DNA of 8,636 bases. It comes from Candidatus Izemoplasma sp. (GTDB lineage Bacteria; Bacillota_I; Bacilli_A; Izemoplasmatales; Izemoplasmataceae). The DNA is taken from NCBI GenBank assembly GCA_007116105.1, contig SKJA01000006.1, positions 1 to 8,636 on the forward strand. Direction: 5' to 3'. The translations under genes and the position numbers were made by a program. Under the pieces are notes generated by a model. It was not told where the DNA came from and ran no database searches. It saw only the letters and a list, made by a program, of their open reading frames with translations. Shown in pieces: positions 6,084 through 8,636 of the stretch (its first letter is position 1; each line of letters begins with the position of its first letter).

Positions 6084-8396
6084 ATGGACATAAAAATCAC
6101 AGGAACCATTAAAACCATTACCTTTCATAACGAAGAAAACGGCTACTCAGTCATTCGGGTGACACTCGATGATGGCCAAGTGAGCCCTTCTTTGTGGTTG
6201 ACCAAACAATCCCAAATCACCGCCGTTGGGACGCTTTTGAATCCCCAAAAAGGTGAGCGCCTGTCGTTTTATGGCACGCTGGTTGAGCATCCAAAGTTTG
6301 GCACTCAACTCCACTTCACCCGCTATGAAAAAGAGGCCATTTATTCCAAAGAAGGCCTCGTAGAATATCTGTCGAGTGACCTTTTTAAAGGGGTCGGAAA
6401 AGTCAGCGCAACCAAAATTGTCAACACCTTTAAAGAAGACACGATTCAAGTCTTACTTGAGTCTCCCGAAAAATTAAACGCCATTAAAGGCTTAAAACTC
6501 AAAGACCCAGAAGATTTCATCGCCTCATTAAAAGCACACAACGACGATGAGGCGCAACGGATTGCCTTTTACGATGTGGGTTTAAGTCCAAAACTGATCA
6601 ACGCCATCTTAAAAACCTACGAGCATGAAGCCTTTGATAAGGTGAAGCGTAACCCCTATCAACTGATCGATGACGTTCCAGGGATTGGGTTTGAGCGTGC
6701 CGATCTCATCGGCAAACGCTTTAAGGTTGCGCCCGATGACCCCAGACGTATTCAAGCGTTCATCATGCACCGTTTAAAACAGCGTGCCAACAGTGAAGGT
6801 CACACGCATTATGCCCTTGACGACATGCTCGATGACCTCCTCGAACGTTTCAGCGAAGAGGGCACCCTCACTTCCCGAGACGCCCTTTGGCAACAGCTTA
6901 AAACACTTGAAAAAGCGCGCCGCCTCGTCTTTGATGAAGGGATGTTGACCCTGCCCGTCTATGACCGCCAAGAGACGGTGGTGGCCACCGCTGTCAAAGC
7001 GTGGCTTGAACGTCCGATCGCTTTAGATGAAGCCGCGTTTGATGACGCGCTGGCGACGCTTCAAACCGATGTCACCTATACCGCCAGTCAGAAAGAAGCA
7101 CTCAAACAACTGATGCAACATCGACTGATTGTCTTAAATGGTGGTCCAGGCACAGGGAAAACGACTTTAGTCCAGGGGCTCGTAAAGCTTTATCAAGTCC
7201 TTCATCACATTCCTCAAGCCCAGGTAGAAGACCAAATAAAACTCATGGCACCCACCGGCAAAGCCGCGAAACGATTAAGTGAAGCCACACACCACCCTGC
7301 CACGACGATCCACCGCTTTTTAGGCTTTAAACATGAGTTAGAGTACACCTACGATGAACATCACCCAGCCCCAGGCGCGTTGTTTATTGTCGATGAAGCC
7401 AGTATGATCGACCTCAGCCTTGCGGCGGCGTTGATGCGTGCCTTACCTGAGGATGCCCAACTGATTTTGGTGGGCGACGATGGTCAGCTGCCCAGTGTGG
7501 GCCCCGGCCAAGTGTTGCGCGATTTTCTTGAAGCACAGGTCCCAACTGTGACTTTGACCACCATTCATCGTCAAGCCATGCATTCACCCATCATTCCTTT
7601 AGCACAGGGGTTGCGTGAAGGCCGTGTGCCACCTTTAAAAACGGTTCAACCCAATCTTTTCTTTATTCCATTAACCACCGATGAAGTGCATGATCGCGTT
7701 TTAAAAATTCTCCAGTATTGGCTCGACCAAGGCTACGATTTAGACCAAGACATTCAAGTGCTTGTGCCGATGTATAAAGGTCAGGTAGGCATCGATGCGT
7801 TTAACGCCACCATTCAACACTTCCGACAGCCTAACCCAACCAAACAACTCACCACCCTCGAAGGGCCCTTTTATTTAGGCGATAAAGTCTTACAACTTCA
7901 AAACCGTCCAGAAGAAGGGGTCATGAATGGGGACCAAGGAATCATTGTGGGTTTGGACGAAGCGAAACATACCCTCACGGTCTCATTCCAAGGAACCTTT
8001 GTCGAGTATGAGAAAGACGATTTAGATCAATTGCGCTTAGCGTACGCCATCAGCGTTCATAAAGCTCAAGGCAGTGGGTTTAAAGTGGTCATTATGCCAC
8101 TGTTTAAACCGTACTGGGTGATGCTAAAACGTAAACTCATCTACACCGCAATCACCCGAGCAACCGACCATTTGATTGTCCTTGGAGAGTTGTCTTTACT
8201 TGGACAATCGATCACCTACGATGAACCCCCAAGACAAACCAAACTTCAAGATAAACTCTCACACACCCAAACCACACTGTTTCACCTACCACCCACGCAA
8301 GAGGTCATCGTCATCGACGACCCTAGCATCCCTTTTGATACTTTGGGCGAGCCCATCAGCACCATCAGTCCCTATGATTTTATGAAGGAGGAGTAA
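6084..8396 (+). CDS. recD2: RecD2-type ATP-dependent DNA helicase (SF1B, 5'-3')
   Basis: This is a 770-residue helicase of the RecD2/YrrC group, which works outside RecBCD in DNA repair and fork maintenance. The N-terminal part has an OB-like start (GTIKTITFHNEENGYSVIRV), a helix-hairpin-helix at about 100-115 (FKGVGKVSATKIV) and a second at about 197-211 (VPGIGFERADLIG), as in RecD2 but not RecD. Motor motifs are Walker A GGPGTGKT (353-360, Lys359), Walker B VDEAS (Asp437, Glu438), motif III VGDDGQLPSVGPG (Gly464 on), TTIHRQ (Arg496, Gln497), SVHKAQGSGF (658-667) and YTAITRA (687-693, Arg692). All catalytic residues are present; length is close to B. subtilis YrrC (about 800). ATG 6084 follows GGAGG (6074-6078) by 5 bases. 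A GTG at 6069 in frame would put the start upstream of that SD and is unlikely. It is the first gene of an operon with guaC. Confidence 0.96.
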   Translation: MDIKITGTIKTITFHNEENGYSVIRVTLDDGQVSPSLWLTKQSQITAVGTLLNPQKGERLSFYGTLVEHPKFGTQLHFTRYEKEAIYSKEGLVEYLSSDLFKGVGKVSATKIVNTFKEDTIQVLLESPEKLNAIKGLKLKDPEDFIASLKAHNDDEAQRIAFYDVGLSPKLINAILKTYEHEAFDKVKRNPYQLIDDVPGIGFERADLIGKRFKVAPDDPRRIQAFIMHRLKQRANSEGHTHYALDDMLDDLLERFSEEGTLTSRDALWQQLKTLEKARRLVFDEGMLTLPVYDRQETVVATAVKAWLERPIALDEAAFDDALATLQTDVTYTASQKEALKQLMQHRLIVLNGGPGTGKTTLVQGLVKLYQVLHHIPQAQVEDQIKLMAPTGKAAKRLSEATHHPATTIHRFLGFKHELEYTYDEHHPAPGALFIVDEASMIDLSLAAALMRALPEDAQLILVGDDGQLPSVGPGQVLRDFLEAQVPTVTLTTIHRQAMHSPIIPLAQGLREGRVPPLKTVQPNLFFIPLTTDEVHDRVLKILQYWLDQGYDLDQDIQVLVPMYKGQVGIDAFNATIQHFRQPNPTKQLTTLEGPFYLGDKVLQLQNRPEEGVMNGDQGIIVGLDEAKHTLTVSFQGTFVEYEKDDLDQLRLAYAISVHKAQGSGFKVVIMPLFKPYWVMLKRKLIYTAITRATDHLIVLGELSLLGQSITYDEPPRQTKLQDKLSHTQTTLFHLPPTQEVIVIDDPSIPFDTLGEPISTISPYDFMKEE

Positions 8397-8400
8397 CACC
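8385..8400 (+). promoter_or_regulatory. Ribosome binding site of guaC inside the recD2 3' end
   Basis: AAGGAGG at 8385-8391 encodes the last residues of RecD2 (KEE) and lies 9 bases before the guaC ATG. This points to co-transcription and possible translational coupling. Confidence 0.85.
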
Positions 8401-8636
8401 ATGCGCTTAGAAAGTGATCTTAAACTGGATTTTTCAGATGTACTCTTTAGACCCAAACGCTCAACGTTAAGCTCAAGAAGAGAGGTGGATTTGCGTCGAC
8501 ACTTCACCTTTAAACACAGTCAACAAGACTATCATGGCATCCCTGTGATGGCCGCCAATATGGATGGTGTGGGCACCTTTGCGATGGCGCAAGCTCTCGC
8601 CGAACATGGACTGTTTACCTGTCTTGTAAAAAAATA
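8401..8636 (+). CDS. guaC: GMP reductase, N-terminal part (3' end outside window)
   Basis: GMP reductase converts GMP to IMP and ammonia using NADPH, in purine salvage. The frame is open from ATG 8401 to the window end (78 codons plus 2 bases; the full enzyme is about 325-350 residues). The start MRLESDLKLDFSDVLFRPKRSTLSSRREVDLRR, then FTFKHS and MAANMDGVGTFAMAQALAEHG, follows the GuaC N-terminus closely. The related IMP dehydrogenase lacks this 'DLKLDF.DVL.RPKRS' opening together with 'AANMD.VGTF'. The NAD(P)-binding loop and catalytic Cys lie beyond the window. It begins 4 bases after the recD2 stop, with no room for a separate promoter in the gap, so it is probably read from the recD2 promoter. 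An internal promoter inside recD2 is not excluded. Confidence 0.95.
   Translation, partial: MRLESDLKLDFSDVLFRPKRSTLSSRREVDLRRHFTFKHSQQDYHGIPVMAANMDGVGTFAMAQALAEHGLFTCLVKK

Noticed and set aside
6147..6449. 100-residue minus-strand open frame opposite the 5' part of recD2
   Set aside because: No SD or promoter and no recognisable protein; antisense of conserved RecD2 sequence.

Overview
The window reads as ordinary chromosome from a low-GC Gram-positive lineage (Bacillota, or a Mycoplasmatota relative such as the Acholeplasma/Izemoplasma side). Supporting signs are strong AGGAGG-type ribosome binding sites, TATAAT promoters with an upstream TG, short hairpin-plus-T-run terminators, and a GAPDH C-terminus with the NEMSY variant that I know from lactobacilli, streptococci and Mollicutes. 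By eye the base composition is moderate, with GC a little under half, which is high for a typical mollicute. Every Trp codon I inspected is TGG and one gene ends in TGA, so the standard bacterial code fits. I see no tRNA, rRNA, CRISPR array, insertion sequence or phage gene. No gap without a gene is longer than about 100 bases.

Layout. (1) 1-342 is the 3' end of gap (glyceraldehyde-3-phosphate dehydrogenase), closed by a cUUCGg hairpin terminator. (2) 431-715 is a monocistronic 94-residue membrane protein of unknown function, with its own promoter and terminator. (3) 788-2905 is a tight three-gene operon: an XRE-type repressor-like protein, a roughly 12-segment DUF2157 membrane protein, and a membrane-anchored protein that resembles the GDYXXLXY family. 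Both junctions overlap. The operon promoter is covered by a perfect 20-bp palindrome, a probable operator. (4) 2911-2940 is a hairpin placed to serve as a terminator for both converging transcripts. (5) 4636-2942 on the minus strand is an M3-family oligoendopeptidase, transcribed divergently from (6) 4719-5975, an aminopeptidase P-type metallopeptidase. Their promoters lie back to back in an 82-bp gap. (7) 6084-8396 is recD2 helicase, followed 4 bases later by guaC (GMP reductase), which runs off the window end.

How the genes fit together. The two peptidases suit a shared oligopeptide-degradation role: an endopeptidase plus an X-Pro aminopeptidase. RecD2 (DNA repair) and GuaC (purine salvage) are co-transcribed but have no obvious shared pathway. 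The part closest to an uncharacterised system is the XRE/DUF2157/GDYXXLXY-like membrane operon with its palindromic operator. Its function cannot be read from the sequence. A recurring feature is that all five promoters I can place have their -10 box directly against the ribosome binding site, which predicts very short 5' leaders.
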